A stretch of DNA of 64,000 nucleotides from Halioxenophilus aromaticivorans (GCF_042850945.1 NZ_AP031496.1:2852001-2916000); one strand, 5' to 3'; positions 34,988 through 44,160 are shown, counted from the stretch's first letter. The notes: a model not told the origin generated them from the letters alone. Numbers and translations are program-made.

Positions 34988-35233
34988 ATGATTACCTTTA
35001 ATGTTCCCGATATGACCTGTGGTCATTGTGAAAAAGTGATAACCAAAGCGGTTAAAGAAACAGATGGCAATGCAAAAATCCATTTTGATATGAAAGCGAA
35101 AACGGTGGCGATTGATTCGTCTTCTCCTTCACGACTTTTACAGCAAGCAATTGAAGCAACGGGCTATGAAGTCACCGTTGAAGGAAGTAACGATAAAAAC
35201 AGCAGCAGCTGCTGTGGACATTGCAGTATTTGA
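34988..35233 (+). CDS. copZ: Copper chaperone, CopZ-like HMA protein
   Basis: An 81-residue HMA-fold protein. The metal-binding loop is DMTCGHC (Cys11 and Cys14). After the HMA core the protein has an unusual Cys/Ser-rich tail (SSSCCGHCSI) that could bind another ion. It carries Cu(I) in the cytosol and hands it to CopA or to the regulator. It is divergent from copA, and its promoter has the 19-bp spacer of CueR targets. A hairpin follows the stop. Confidence 0.88.
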   Translation: MITFNVPDMTCGHCEKVITKAVKETDGNAKIHFDMKAKTVAIDSSSPSRLLQQAIEATGYEVTVEGSNDKNSSSCCGHCSI

Positions 35234-35242
35234 TACGTCATA

Positions 35243-35264
35243 CAGGGTTGCCTGGGCAACCCTG
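35243..35264. terminator. Hairpin between copZ and cueR
   Basis: CAGGGTTGC (35243-35251) and GCAACCCTG (35256-35264) are perfect 9-base arms with a 4-base loop between convergent genes. A bidirectional terminator is likely. Confidence 0.65.
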
Positions 35265-35278
35265 ACTTTACACGCTTT

Positions 35279-35728
35279 TCAATGCGAGCAAGAAATTCCT
35301 TCCAAAATTGGACAGTCTGGCCGCTCATCACCGCGACAGTGTTTGGCTAAGTTCGATAAAGTATCGCGCATTTCCTGCATTTCTTTTATGGCTTCATTAA
35401 GCGATTGAATATGCTCTTCGGCTAAGCGTTTGACCTCCGAGCTGGGGCGGCCTTTATCTTGATACAAATTCAGGAGTGTGGCGATCTTCTTCATGGAAAA
35501 GCCCAGTGACCGCGCGCGCTTAATGAATTGAAGCGTATGGATATCAGATTGGCTGAAGATTCGATAATTGGCGTCAGTTCGATCGGCTTCGGGCATCAAT
35601 CCAATCTGTTCATAATGGCGGATCATTTTCGCGCTGACACCTGATAGCTCAGAAGCTTCACTGATGTTGTAGTAACCGGACTGGCGTGCCTGGGACATTT
35701 CGGGGCGGTGCTTCTGGACTCTTCGCAT
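35279..35728 (-). CDS. cueR: MerR-family copper regulator CueR
   Basis: A 149-residue MerR protein. The helix-turn-helix is ISEASELSGVSAKMIRHYE, and the C-terminal metal loop holds Cys131 and Cys139 (HCRGDERPDCPIL), spaced as in CueR, which binds Cu(I) linearly. It would activate copA, copZ and its own promoter, all of which show 19-bp spacers and a shared dyad. The ATG at 35728 has AAGG 8 bases upstream; MSQARQ at 35698 is a weaker option. The last residues include an extra Cys-His (ISCSH). Confidence 0.9.
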   Translation of the reverse strand: MRRVQKHRPEMSQARQSGYYNISEASELSGVSAKMIRHYEQIGLMPEADRTDANYRIFSQSDIHTLQFIKRARSLGFSMKKIATLLNLYQDKGRPSSEVKRLAEEHIQSLNEAIKEMQEMRDTLSNLAKHCRGDERPDCPILEGISCSH

Positions 35729-35759
35729 TTTGATTACCTTCGACGGTTAAGCGTTGACA

Positions 35760-35790
35760 AGTCTATACCCTCCCATTATGGGAAGGTCAA
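35760..35790 (-). promoter_or_regulatory. CueR-type promoter of cueR
   Basis: On the minus strand TTGACC (35790-35785) and TAGACT (35765-35760) are 19 bp apart. The spacer holds the dyad CCTTCCCATAATGGGAGGG, the clearest of the three CueR-like sites. Confidence 0.8.
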
Positions 35791-35831
35791 CCAGAAAACC
35801 GAGGGTAACCCGGTAGCGATTGTCGTTATCG

Positions 35832-37244
35832 CTAACCTGCTTTTTTATCATGAGTTGGCAGCGAGATAACGAATCGGGTAGTACCCATTTCGGAGGACAC
35901 CTCCACATTTCCGTCATGTGCCTCAATGATTGACTTCACGATCGCCAAACCCAAGCCCGCGCCCTCGCTCTGACGCTGCCTCGATGGATCAACGCGATAA
36001 AAGCGGTCAAAGAGTTTCGGTAGGTGGTCTTCAGGAATACCCTGCCCCGGGTTTTCAATTGTTATTTGGGCCTGATTGCCAACACCCTCAACAGTGACAT
36101 TGATTGTTTCGTTCTCTGGTGTATAACGAAGCGCATTAGACAAAAGGTTAGAAATTACTCGGCGCAGCATCGAACGATCGGCCATCACGTTGACGCGATC
36201 TCCCCCTACAGCCAATGTAATTTTTTTATCCTCCGCCAAGGCTTCGAAAAATTCGAAGGTGGCTTCAACTTCTTGTCTTAAATCCAGCAATTCCCAATTG
36301 GGTTTAAGCAGGCCGTTCTCTCTCTGCGCGAGCCACAGCATGTCATTCACCATTTTGGTCAATCTTTCTTGTTCTTCCAAATTGGAATAGAGCAACTCCC
36401 GATACTCTTCAAGTGTTCTCGCTTGCCCCAAACCGACCTGGGTTTGCGTTGCGAGGTTCGTAAGAGGTGTTCGCAACTCATGTGCGATATCTGCTGAAAA
36501 GTGGGACAGGCGCGTGAAGCTGTCGTCAAGGCGACTGATCATCTGGTTAAAGGACGCCACCAGAGGTTGCAATTCCATGGGAACAGCTTTTTCATTCAGT
36601 CGCATATCCAATTGGTCGGCTTGAACAGATCGTATGGATTCACTGAGTGCCCGTAGTGGCGCATGCCCTTGATGCACACCGTACCAGGCTGCGAGTATAG
36701 TAAGCCCACCAGCCAGCGCCATGATCAACCATAAATTGCGGCTGAAATGTTCGAGAAAGCGCATATGGAAGTCCATATTGATGGCCGCAGTGATGAGATA
36801 GTTTCGGCCGTCAATTTGCACTTGTGTCATCGCGCCTCGATAGGATTTATCATCAATATGCCAACTCACAAGATTCTCGGCGCGGATAGCGTCCACCGGG
36901 GCATTGAATCTAGCACGGGGAGGAAAAACCACTTCATCTGGGCCATAAACCAGCGCACCAGATTCGTCCCAAACCTGATAATACACACCGTGATGACCGG
37001 AAACGGCATGGGGAAGTGTTTCGTCGGCGGAACGACCTGAACGTGTTGTCTTTTTTAGTGCTTCTGCCACGGCACGGCTGATGACAACCAATTCGTCAGC
37101 GTCTTGTTCTGCAAAATGCTGTTCGACTGACTTCTGAACGAGATGGCCGATTACAACAAGGCTGAGACTAATGGCAAGTGCGACAAACAGCATCACACGA
37201 TTGTTGAGTGATAAAGGTCGCGCCAGGCGAAATCCAAACGCCAT
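35832..37244 (-). CDS. copS: Heavy-metal sensor histidine kinase (CopS/CusS)
   Basis: A 470-residue membrane kinase. Two membrane segments (VMLFVALAISLSLVVIGHL and LWLIMALAGGLTILAAWY) enclose a periplasmic sensor. A HAMP region leads to the H box SADIAHELRTPLTNL and the ATP-binding boxes (NLLSNALRYTP, GAGLGLAIVKSI). It senses periplasmic copper or silver and phosphorylates the adjacent regulator. The ATG at 37244 lies one base after the copR stop with GAGG upstream. The longer form from 37283 would overlap copR and has no ribosome site. Confidence 0.9.
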   Translation of the reverse strand: MAFGFRLARPLSLNNRVMLFVALAISLSLVVIGHLVQKSVEQHFAEQDADELVVISRAVAEALKKTTRSGRSADETLPHAVSGHHGVYYQVWDESGALVYGPDEVVFPPRARFNAPVDAIRAENLVSWHIDDKSYRGAMTQVQIDGRNYLITAAINMDFHMRFLEHFSRNLWLIMALAGGLTILAAWYGVHQGHAPLRALSESIRSVQADQLDMRLNEKAVPMELQPLVASFNQMISRLDDSFTRLSHFSADIAHELRTPLTNLATQTQVGLGQARTLEEYRELLYSNLEEQERLTKMVNDMLWLAQRENGLLKPNWELLDLRQEVEATFEFFEALAEDKKITLAVGGDRVNVMADRSMLRRVISNLLSNALRYTPENETINVTVEGVGNQAQITIENPGQGIPEDHLPKLFDRFYRVDPSRQRQSEGAGLGLAIVKSIIEAHDGNVEVSSEMGTTRFVISLPTHDKKAG

Positions 37245-37245
37245 C

Positions 37246-37926
37246 TTATTCGTCCTCAACATCGAGTTTGTAGCCCATGCCACGCACGGTATGAATCAGC
37301 TTGGGCTCAAAGCCTTCGTCAATTTTGCTTCTTAAGCGACGGATGGCGACATCAATCACATTGGTGTCGGAATCAAAGTTCATATCCCACACTTGGGAAG
37401 CGATCAGTGAGCGTGGCAGCACTTCGCCCTGCCGCCTTGCGAGCAACTCTAGGAGGCAAAATTCCTTGTGACTGAGGTTGATTTTGCGCCCACCACGAAG
37501 GGCACGATGCTTTGGCAGATCGAGGATCAAATCCGCTACTGTGATCTGATCGGCGAGTACCGGCGCCGTACTTCTACGCAACAAGGTGCGTACCCGAGCC
37601 AGCAATTCGGCAAACGCGAAGGGCTTAACCAGGTAGTCATCAGCGCCAAGTTCTAATCCTTTAACACGATCATCAACACTGTCGCGCGCGGTGAGAAATA
37701 ATACGGGCGCCTGGCATCCCGATTCTCTTATGGACTGAACAATGCGCCAGCCGCCCACATCGGGCAGCATCACATCGAGAATCAACAAATCAAACGTTTC
37801 CGTCATCGCCAGGTGATGGCCATCGAGACCGTTCCGGGCGAGCGTCACCATAAACCCGGCCTCGCTCAGGCCTTGCTGCAAATAATCCCCGGTTTTGACT
37901 TCGTCTTCGACTACTAGAAGCCGCAT
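37246..37926 (-). CDS. copR: OmpR-family response regulator (CopR/CusR)
   Basis: A 226-residue regulator with a receiver domain (EDE near 7-9, phospho-acceptor in LLILDVMLPDVGGW, switch Lys in YLVKPFAF) and a winged-helix DNA-binding domain (SDTNVIDVAIRRLRSKID). It is the partner of the kinase gene that follows. The divergent multicopper oxidase operon has a CusR-like box at 38001-38022, the expected target. Its own start is at the other side of the same intergenic region, so it may autoregulate. Confidence 0.92.
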   Translation of the reverse strand: MRLLVVEDEVKTGDYLQQGLSEAGFMVTLARNGLDGHHLAMTETFDLLILDVMLPDVGGWRIVQSIRESGCQAPVLFLTARDSVDDRVKGLELGADDYLVKPFAFAELLARVRTLLRRSTAPVLADQITVADLILDLPKHRALRGGRKINLSHKEFCLLELLARRQGEVLPRSLIASQVWDMNFDSDTNVIDVAIRRLRSKIDEGFEPKLIHTVRGMGYKLDVEDE

Positions 37927-38000
37927 GGCTCTGCCCTCATCTGTACATAATTTGTCTTATTGAAACAATAGCTCGTCTTTCCCCACAGAAAGATGACCGG

Positions 38001-38022
38001 AAGATTACAACTTTGTCATTTT
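38001..38022 (+). promoter_or_regulatory. CopR/CusR box
   Basis: ATTACAA (38004-38010), two bases, then TTGTCAT (38013-38019) agree at 6 of 7 positions as an inverted repeat; the right half extends to TTGTCATTTT. This is the known CusR/CopR consensus type (TGACAA N2 TTGTCA). It lies between copR and the oxidase gene. Confidence 0.75.
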
Positions 38023-38117
38023 CAGGTCATGCCCATGACAGACTCCTGACTGTAATCTCCGCTCCAGACCTTAAAAACGCGCTATTGGAACAATGACATT
38101 TTTTGGAAAACGACACT

Positions 38118-40001
38118 ATGAATCGCCTATTTAGCCCCCTCGCCAGCTCCTTGAGTCGTCGGCGTTTTGTTCAAGGCCTCGCGGTTGGCGGCGTTCTGGC
38201 AACGATACCTGCTGCGTTGCTGGCACGCGAATCAGCTCAAACTGCTCTGGGTTCAGCCCCTGTGCTCAGCGGCACCGATATCCATCTGGAAATAGGCCAA
38301 TCGCTGGTGAATTTTACCGGTGTAACCCGTATGGCGACGACCATTAACGGCTCCATTCCCGCACCCACACTGCGTTTACGCGAAGGCGATGACGTGACGA
38401 TACGAGTCACAAACCGGCTAAGTGTCCCGACGTCCATTCACTGGCACGGCATTTTATTACCCTTCGAAATGGACGGTGTTCCAGGTATCAGCTTTAAGGG
38501 GATTGCGCCGGGGGAAACCTTTGTTTACCGATTTAAACTCCGTCAAAGTGGCACCTACTGGTATCACAGTCATTCAGGCTTTCAGGAAATGACGGGGATG
38601 TACGGTGCTCTCATCATCGAGCCTCGCTCAGGCGAAAGACACGAGGCCGATCAGGACTTTGTCGTACAACTCTCTGATTGGACCGATGAAGATCCGATGC
38701 ACGTATTCAGTAAACTGAAAGTTCAGGGGGATACTTTTAACTTCAATCAACCGACTTTTTTTGACTTCACTCGCGACGTGTCTGACAAGGGGTTAAAAGC
38801 GGCGTTGAGCAAACGCCAGATGTGGAACCAGATGCGCATGAACCCCACCGATCTGGCGGACTTATCTACCGCTACCCTCACCTACCTCATGAATGGTACG
38901 GCTCCTGCGGGGAACTGGACAGGCGTATTTAAAAAGGGAGAGCGCCTGCGCCTTCGATTCATCAATGCCGCCAGCAATTCCTTTTACGATGTCCGTATCC
39001 CCGGTTTGAAACTGACCGTTGTGCAGGCAGACGGTCAGGACGTGGAGCCCGTTTCCGTGGATGAGTTTCGCTTTGGTCCCGGTGAAACTTACGATGTTCT
39101 GGTAAGACCTGATGATGAGGCCTGCACAATTTTTGCACAGAGCATGGACCGCACCGGTTATGCCCGTGGGACCCTGGCTACACGGCAAGGTCTGTCAGCA
39201 CCCGTGCCGACCCTGGACCCAGTGGAGTGGCTGACCATGCAAGACATGATGGGGGCGATGAACCATGAAGGGATGGGTCACGATGCCTCTATGGAGGGAA
39301 TGGACCATAGCAATATGAATATGGAAAAAATGGATCATTCGAAGATGGATCATTCGCAAATGGACCACTCACAGATGCACGGCGGTATGGTCATGGATCA
39401 CAGCATGCACGGTATGCAACAGGGTTCCCAAAATCCGCTGGCGAAGCCGTCTACCAGCGTCAATCATGCACGAACAGAATATGGCCCTTCTGTCGATGCA
39501 CGGGTGGATACGCCACGCACTAACCTCGACGACCCGGGTATCGGGCTTCGCGACTTGGCAGAAAAAGGTTTGCGCCCTGTGGGTCACAAGGTACTCACGC
39601 TTGCCGATCTACAATCTCTCGATGGTGTGCTTGATGATCACCGTGTACCCGAAAAAGAGTTGGAGTTGCACCTCACCGGCAATATGGAACGCTACAGTTG
39701 GTCTTTTGATGGACTGGAGTTCGGCCGCAGTACGCCCGTTTCGCTCAAACACGGGCAACGTGTACGCATTATCTTGCAAAACGACACCATGATGACCCAC
39801 CCGATGCATTTGCATGGCATGTGGAGTGAGTTGGAAACCGATCAAGGTGAACTTCGCGTCCGGCGCCACACCATTCCTGTGCAACCGGCTCAACGCATCA
39901 GTTTCCTCACAACGCCCCACGATTTAGGGCGTTGGGCTTGGCACTGTCACCTTCTGTTTCACATGGACGCGGGCATGTTCCGCGAGGTGGTGGTGTCATG
40001 A
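38118..40001 (+). CDS. copA: Periplasmic multicopper oxidase, CopA/PcoA type
   Basis: A 627-residue multicopper oxidase with a Tat signal (SRRRFVQG). The copper sites are seen in SIHWHGILLP, TYWYHSHSG, HPMHLHGMW and WAWHCHLLFHMD. Between the second and third cupredoxin domains lies a Met/His/Asp-rich insertion with repeated MDHSxM units (about residues 390-435) that probably binds Cu(I). It oxidises Cu(I) to the less toxic Cu(II) in the periplasm. The ATG at 38118 is preferred to the TTG at 38103. The stop overlaps the copB start by four bases. It shares the name copA with the ATPase by tradition only. Confidence 0.93.
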   Translation: MNRLFSPLASSLSRRRFVQGLAVGGVLATIPAALLARESAQTALGSAPVLSGTDIHLEIGQSLVNFTGVTRMATTINGSIPAPTLRLREGDDVTIRVTNRLSVPTSIHWHGILLPFEMDGVPGISFKGIAPGETFVYRFKLRQSGTYWYHSHSGFQEMTGMYGALIIEPRSGERHEADQDFVVQLSDWTDEDPMHVFSKLKVQGDTFNFNQPTFFDFTRDVSDKGLKAALSKRQMWNQMRMNPTDLADLSTATLTYLMNGTAPAGNWTGVFKKGERLRLRFINAASNSFYDVRIPGLKLTVVQADGQDVEPVSVDEFRFGPGETYDVLVRPDDEACTIFAQSMDRTGYARGTLATRQGLSAPVPTLDPVEWLTMQDMMGAMNHEGMGHDASMEGMDHSNMNMEKMDHSKMDHSQMDHSQMHGGMVMDHSMHGMQQGSQNPLAKPSTSVNHARTEYGPSVDARVDTPRTNLDDPGIGLRDLAEKGLRPVGHKVLTLADLQSLDGVLDDHRVPEKELELHLTGNMERYSWSFDGLEFGRSTPVSLKHGQRVRIILQNDTMMTHPMHLHGMWSELETDQGELRVRRHTIPVQPAQRISFLTTPHDLGRWAWHCHLLFHMDAGMFREVVVS

Positions 40002-40834
40002 TTAGGAATGTTCTTATCAAGCTAGCTCTAATGGCTCCTGGCATGGTTTTCGTTCTAGCCAATGCTGCCTACGCACAGATGGACCAGATGCAAATGCAAG
40101 ATGAAGCGCCCAGTGATGCTCGTGATCCACATGCTTATTCAGATGGTTTCACCTTAACAGACGGACCTTATGCGCTACCTGGACCCAGACAGCTAAAATT
40201 AGCCGACGAACATCGCTTTTGGGCCGTCATCGGTGATCGCCTGGAATATCAGGAGGAGTCAGAGAGTACCGTATTTGATGTGCAGGCATGGTATGGGACC
40301 ACCTATAACCGCTTGGTTGTAAAAACCGAGGGGGACATTGTGAATGGCACCCTGGAAGAGAGTTCTACCGATGTACTTTGGAGCCGCGCCTTTAATGCGT
40401 ATTTCGATACTCAGCTAGGCGCACGGGTGGATACCTATGACGAAGGCGAAGACCGCCAGTGGCTCGCTCTGGGTTTTCAAGGGCTGGCCCCCTACTGGTT
40501 TGAGGTCGATGTCACGGCTTATCTCGGTGACGATGGAAGAACAGCTTTATCTGCAGAAGCGGAGTACGAACTCTTGTTCACCCAACGATTGATACTGCAG
40601 CCCAGAATGGAAATAAATTTGCTTGGTAAAGATGATCCTGAAAACGGACTCGGTTCAGGACTAACAAATATGTCAGTAGGTTTGCGCCTTCGCTACGAAT
40701 TTAGCCGTCAATTTGCGCCTTACATTGGTGTTGAATGGACAGGCGCCTTTGGCGACACCGCAGATTATTTACAAGCGCAAGGCGAAAATAAATCAACCAC
40801 ACAAGTTTTGGCGGGGTTGAAGTTTTGGTTTTAA
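39998..40834 (+). CDS. copB: Outer-membrane copper resistance protein CopB/PcoB
   Basis: A 278-residue protein with a signal peptide (LALMAPGMVFVLANAAYA) and a Met-rich N-terminus (QMDQMQMQD). The rest alternates as in an outer-membrane beta-barrel and ends in Trp-Phe (GLKFWF), the usual barrel end. It is cotranslated with the oxidase (ATGA) and forms the CopAB pair of copper-resistance operons. The function is sequestration or export of copper at the outer membrane; the mechanism is not established. Confidence 0.9.
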   Translation: MIRNVLIKLALMAPGMVFVLANAAYAQMDQMQMQDEAPSDARDPHAYSDGFTLTDGPYALPGPRQLKLADEHRFWAVIGDRLEYQEESESTVFDVQAWYGTTYNRLVVKTEGDIVNGTLEESSTDVLWSRAFNAYFDTQLGARVDTYDEGEDRQWLALGFQGLAPYWFEVDVTAYLGDDGRTALSAEAEYELLFTQRLILQPRMEINLLGKDDPENGLGSGLTNMSVGLRLRYEFSRQFAPYIGVEWTGAFGDTADYLQAQGENKSTTQVLAGLKFWF

Positions 40835-40889
40835 TGAAACCAAAACAGTCATCACTCTAAATATTGTAGCGTTAAAAAAGGTTTAATGT

Positions 40890-41402
40890 ATGCGTAAAAT
40901 TCTGCTGTTCACCGCAATTCTAATACTGGGTGCATGCTCTGAAAATTCTGCCGATGGCGCGTCCGGGTCGGCACTATTAACTAACGAAGATGAAACGTCG
41001 TCCCTCGCACTAACCGTTTACAAAACACCAACATGCGGTTGTTGTGGCGCTTGGGTTGATCACATGGAAAACGCAGGATTTTCAATAACGGTACATGACC
41101 AAGAAGATTTGAACCCCATCAAGGATAAACACAAAATTGCACCCTCTAATCAATCCTGCCATACCGGCATCTTAGATGGTTATGTGTTCGAAGGGCATAT
41201 CCCTGCGCACATAGTTAAGAGATTTTTGAAAGAACAACCAGAAGACACACTTGGTTTAACTGTTCCGGGTATGCCCTTGGGCAGTCCCGGCATGGAAATG
41301 AACGATCGATTTCATGCATACGATGTGCTTCTGATGAAAGCAGATGGCAGCACAAGCGTTTATGAGCACATCGCCAAACCAGAAGACAGTAAAGGTAGCT
41401 AG
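40890..41402 (+). CDS. DUF411 metal-binding lipoprotein
   Basis: A 170-residue protein with a lipobox (LILGACSEN), so it is probably anchored in the membrane facing the periplasm. The DUF411 family signature is present: TPTCGCCGAWVDHM (Cys-Gly-Cys-Cys), SCHTGILDGYVFEGHIPA and GMPLGSPGMEM. DUF411 proteins occur in copper and silver clusters and bind metal through these Cys, His and Met residues. It follows copB after 55 bases and is likely in the same transcript. Confidence 0.85.
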   Translation: MRKILLFTAILILGACSENSADGASGSALLTNEDETSSLALTVYKTPTCGCCGAWVDHMENAGFSITVHDQEDLNPIKDKHKIAPSNQSCHTGILDGYVFEGHIPAHIVKRFLKEQPEDTLGLTVPGMPLGSPGMEMNDRFHAYDVLLMKADGSTSVYEHIAKPEDSKGS

Positions 41403-41449
41403 CTTTGGTCTTACTTCCGACATATCCCCCGTTTTAGAGGAACACTATT

Positions 41450-41740
41450 ATGAACATGAAACTTACCCCACCGATCTTGCTTATAACTTTGTTTACGACG
41501 GTCATGAGTGCTCAAGCTCACGATCCCAAAGAACATATGAAGGACGCTGAAAAACCGGATTGCTCCGCGATGAAAGATATGGATCACAGCAAAATGGATA
41601 TGGACGACCCGGTCATGCAAGCCATGATGAAAAAATGCATGAAAGATATGCATCATGGCAAAGACAAAAGCGAATCCGATTCAGACCATGCGCACGACGA
41701 CAATAACAGCGAGGACGAGCACGCCGAGCGTCAACATTAA
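41450..41740 (+). CDS. Small Met/His-rich periplasmic protein
   Basis: A 96-residue protein with a signal peptide (LLITLFTTVMSAQAHD). The mature part is made of Met, His, Asp and Lys (MDHSKMDMDDPVMQAMMKKC, then a run of His/Asp), a copper-binding composition. It resembles the Met-rich insertion in the oxidase encoded upstream. It probably buffers periplasmic copper. GAGGAA upstream of the ATG supports the start. Confidence 0.6.
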   Translation: MNMKLTPPILLITLFTTVMSAQAHDPKEHMKDAEKPDCSAMKDMDHSKMDMDDPVMQAMMKKCMKDMHHGKDKSESDSDHAHDDNNSEDEHAERQH

Positions 41741-41753
41741 ATGAGAGGGCACC

Positions 41754-42326
41754 ATGCTATCGATCTCAGCGTTTTTGAAGAGCTTATTGCTCATTGTGAC
41801 TGCAGCCGTCCTTGCTGGGGGGCTGTTTATCTATTCGGGGTTTTATCCGATGGGAGCCGATACACAGCATCATCCAATTACCTATTGGTTGTTAGAAACG
41901 CTGCGTGAGAAATCCATCGCTCGCGCTGCAAAAAACATTCAGGTCCCGGCAGATTTGGATTCTTCCGATCGCTTATTATCAGGCGGTGCGGATTACAATG
42001 ACATGTGCGCGAGTTGCCACTTGAAACCAGGCAAAACAGAAAGTGATTTTACCATCGGTTTGTACCCCTCTCCTCCCAATTTGAGCGTCTCTGCCGACGA
42101 GCATAAGCATAGCCACGACGCTCGATCCGCCGGAGACGAAACCATCAAGAGACAATTCTGGATTATTAAACACGGCATAAAAGCGTCCGGCATGCCCGCT
42201 TGGGGACCCAGCCACAGTGATGATCGTATTTGGAATATGGTGGCGTTTTTACAACGTCTCCCAAGTTTGTCGAAGGATCAATATCAAATATTGACAGCCA
42301 GAGGTGATACGGAAGAATCCCATTAA
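41754..42326 (+). CDS. Membrane-anchored cytochrome c
   Basis: A 190-residue protein with one N-terminal membrane segment (SLLLIVTAAVLAGGLFIYSG) and a single c-type haem site CASCH (NDMCASCHLKPGK). The distal Met ligand could be in SGMPAWGPS. Such cytochromes are common in copper clusters next to DUF411 and oxidase genes and may pass electrons to or from the multicopper oxidase. GAGAGGGCACC lies before the ATG, 13 bases after the preceding gene. Confidence 0.8.
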   Translation: MLSISAFLKSLLLIVTAAVLAGGLFIYSGFYPMGADTQHHPITYWLLETLREKSIARAAKNIQVPADLDSSDRLLSGGADYNDMCASCHLKPGKTESDFTIGLYPSPPNLSVSADEHKHSHDARSAGDETIKRQFWIIKHGIKASGMPAWGPSHSDDRIWNMVAFLQRLPSLSKDQYQILTARGDTEESH

Positions 42327-42493
42327 TTTAACCTCTGTTAACGTCACTTTAACCGATCCACTTGTAAATCTTTCAAATATTTCCTTCGAAAATTAATCAA
42401 ACACCTTTGATTCTTAGATATTTTCAACGATCAAAATCGGCATATTATTCGCACGCAAATTATCAAACAAAATTTTAATATGAGGAGAACATT

Positions 42494-43225
42494 TTGAGCA
42501 AAACTGCAACACTTTATAGAATGCATACTGATGAACACATCTGCCCTTATGGCCTTAAGTCGCGCGATTTACTCAAGCGGCAAGGATACGAGGTCAAAGA
42601 CCATCGCCTCACCTCACGAGATGAAACAGATGCCTTCAAGCAAAAGCACGATGTAAAAACCACACCGCAAACCTTTATTGACGAAAAACGAATTGGCGGT
42701 TATGACGAGCTCAAAAAATTCTTCGGTAAAGCGGTATCTGATAGCGAAGAGACAACTTATGTACCAGTCATCGCCATCTTCAGCGTGACATTTTTAATGG
42801 CATTAGCCTTAAGTTGGAGTCATTTTCAAGGTATTGAAATACTGTATATCGCCGAGACATTCATAGCGTTAAGCATGTGTGCTTTGGCCATTCAAAAACT
42901 TCGCGATTTGAGCGCTTTTTCCCTTCAATTTATTACCTACGATTTACTGGCGATGAGATATGTGCCCTATGCCTACATTTATGCATTTACAGAAGCTTTT
43001 GCAGGTATAGGTATGTTAACCGGGGCGGCGTCGTGGTTGTTCGCTCCACCCGCTTTATTTATCGGTACGATTGGCGCTATTTCTGTCTTCAAAGCCGTTT
43101 ACATCGATAAGCGAGAACTAAAGTGTGCTTGCGTGGGCGGAAACAGTAACGTTCCTCTGGGATTCATATCATTAACTGAAAATCTGATGATGGTTGCCAT
43201 GGGTACCTGGATGTTATTTAAGTAA
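42494..43225 (+). CDS. Glutaredoxin-MauE fusion membrane protein
   Basis: A 243-residue protein. Residues 1-80 form a glutaredoxin-like domain with HICPYGLKSRDLL (a CPYx site with a single Cys) and the cis-Pro region VKTTPQTFI. Four membrane segments follow, as in MauE/DoxX redox proteins, with CACVGG between the third and fourth. It probably shuttles electrons or disulfides across the membrane for copper protein maturation. The start is TTG at 42494, set by AGGAG six bases upstream. Confidence 0.78.
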   Translation: MSKTATLYRMHTDEHICPYGLKSRDLLKRQGYEVKDHRLTSRDETDAFKQKHDVKTTPQTFIDEKRIGGYDELKKFFGKAVSDSEETTYVPVIAIFSVTFLMALALSWSHFQGIEILYIAETFIALSMCALAIQKLRDLSAFSLQFITYDLLAMRYVPYAYIYAFTEAFAGIGMLTGAASWLFAPPALFIGTIGAISVFKAVYIDKRELKCACVGGNSNVPLGFISLTENLMMVAMGTWMLFK

Positions 43226-43273
43226 CCGAAAAATAATACGCAAAAATACCTTTTTATAATCCTGGAGGATACT

Positions 43274-43786
43274 ATGTCACATTACGTTAGATTTGGACTG
43301 ATGATTGCCACGTCGATCGTGGTTATGTTTTGTTTAAAATACTTAAGCACATACGAGATGAGTCACGTATTTTACAGTGAAACACGCACGTATATGGCAT
43401 TGATGATGGGTGCGGCGATGGCGGTCATTATGCTGAGCTTTATGTTGTCTATGCACAAAAATAAAGGTCTCAACGCTGGTATTTATCTGGGTAGTGCAGT
43501 GTTATTTATTGCCGCTCTTTTTCTTGTAAGATCTCAATCAACGATACAAGATTCGTCCTATATGAGATCGATGATTCCCCATCACTCCATTGCCATCCTT
43601 ACGAGCGAGCGATCTGAAATTACCGATGTTCGTGTGCGAGAGTTGGCTTATGGTATAATCAAAGCACAACGTAAAGAAATTAAAGAAATGGAGTGGCTTC
43701 TTGACGATATCGATAAAAACGGGAAGGCAACGACCGATTTAGAAGCAGAACAACGGCCGGTACCTGAGTTTGAAGGGAAACTTTAA
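43274..43786 (+). CDS. DUF305 membrane protein
   Basis: A 170-residue protein with three membrane segments and then a DUF305 core (SYMRSMIPHHSIAILTSERS, then IIKAQRKEIKEMEWLLDDI). DUF305 is a ferritin-like helical domain found in copper islands; the His pair and Glu/Met residues could bind metal. A strong GGAGG precedes the ATG. No partner function is known. Confidence 0.82.
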   Translation: MSHYVRFGLMIATSIVVMFCLKYLSTYEMSHVFYSETRTYMALMMGAAMAVIMLSFMLSMHKNKGLNAGIYLGSAVLFIAALFLVRSQSTIQDSSYMRSMIPHHSIAILTSERSEITDVRVRELAYGIIKAQRKEIKEMEWLLDDIDKNGKATTDLEAEQRPVPEFEGKL

Positions 43787-43835
43787 TGTGTATATGAACA
43801 ATATCAAAATATTTCATTATCACACAAAGGTATAG

Positions 43836-44150
43836 CTTGCCCTAGCCGTTTGTAGACAAATCGAACTGGAAATAAGAGATGTAATTTCTCATTACAAGCT
43901 GTTGAATTTTTACACAGGGCTTATGGATTCCAGTGGTATGGATTTGTCGGCATTGAAAGAAGTTATAACGTTTGAATTAAAGAGTAATAATCATTACGGA
44001 ATAATCGTCATCGTCGGCGACAGCAACTGGCAAAGTTGGCCAACACGGTTTTGCGATTTCATGTTGAATGCACCAATGCATTAATTCGATCATGCGCACT
44101 ATGACGAAGCATGCCAGCGGTAAAACTATTAATTGGCTGCAAAAAGATCG
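43836..44150 (+). pseudogene. Remnant of a SpoIIAA/STAS-like protein gene
   Basis: The frame reads ELEIRDVISHYKLLNFYTGL, then DLSALKEVITFELKS and GIIVIVGDSNWQSW, a stop, then FDHAHYDEACQR and another stop. These blocks, in order, resemble the SpoIIAA-like family (usual signature DLGALWEDLK, VAVVGDKKWEKW, RYFD...EAW). The N-terminus is absent and at least two in-frame stops interrupt the end, so it is a decayed copy. The rest of the 437-base gap to the permease holds a long perfect hairpin and no other gene. Confidence 0.5.
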
Positions 44151-44160
44151 ACCAATGGCT

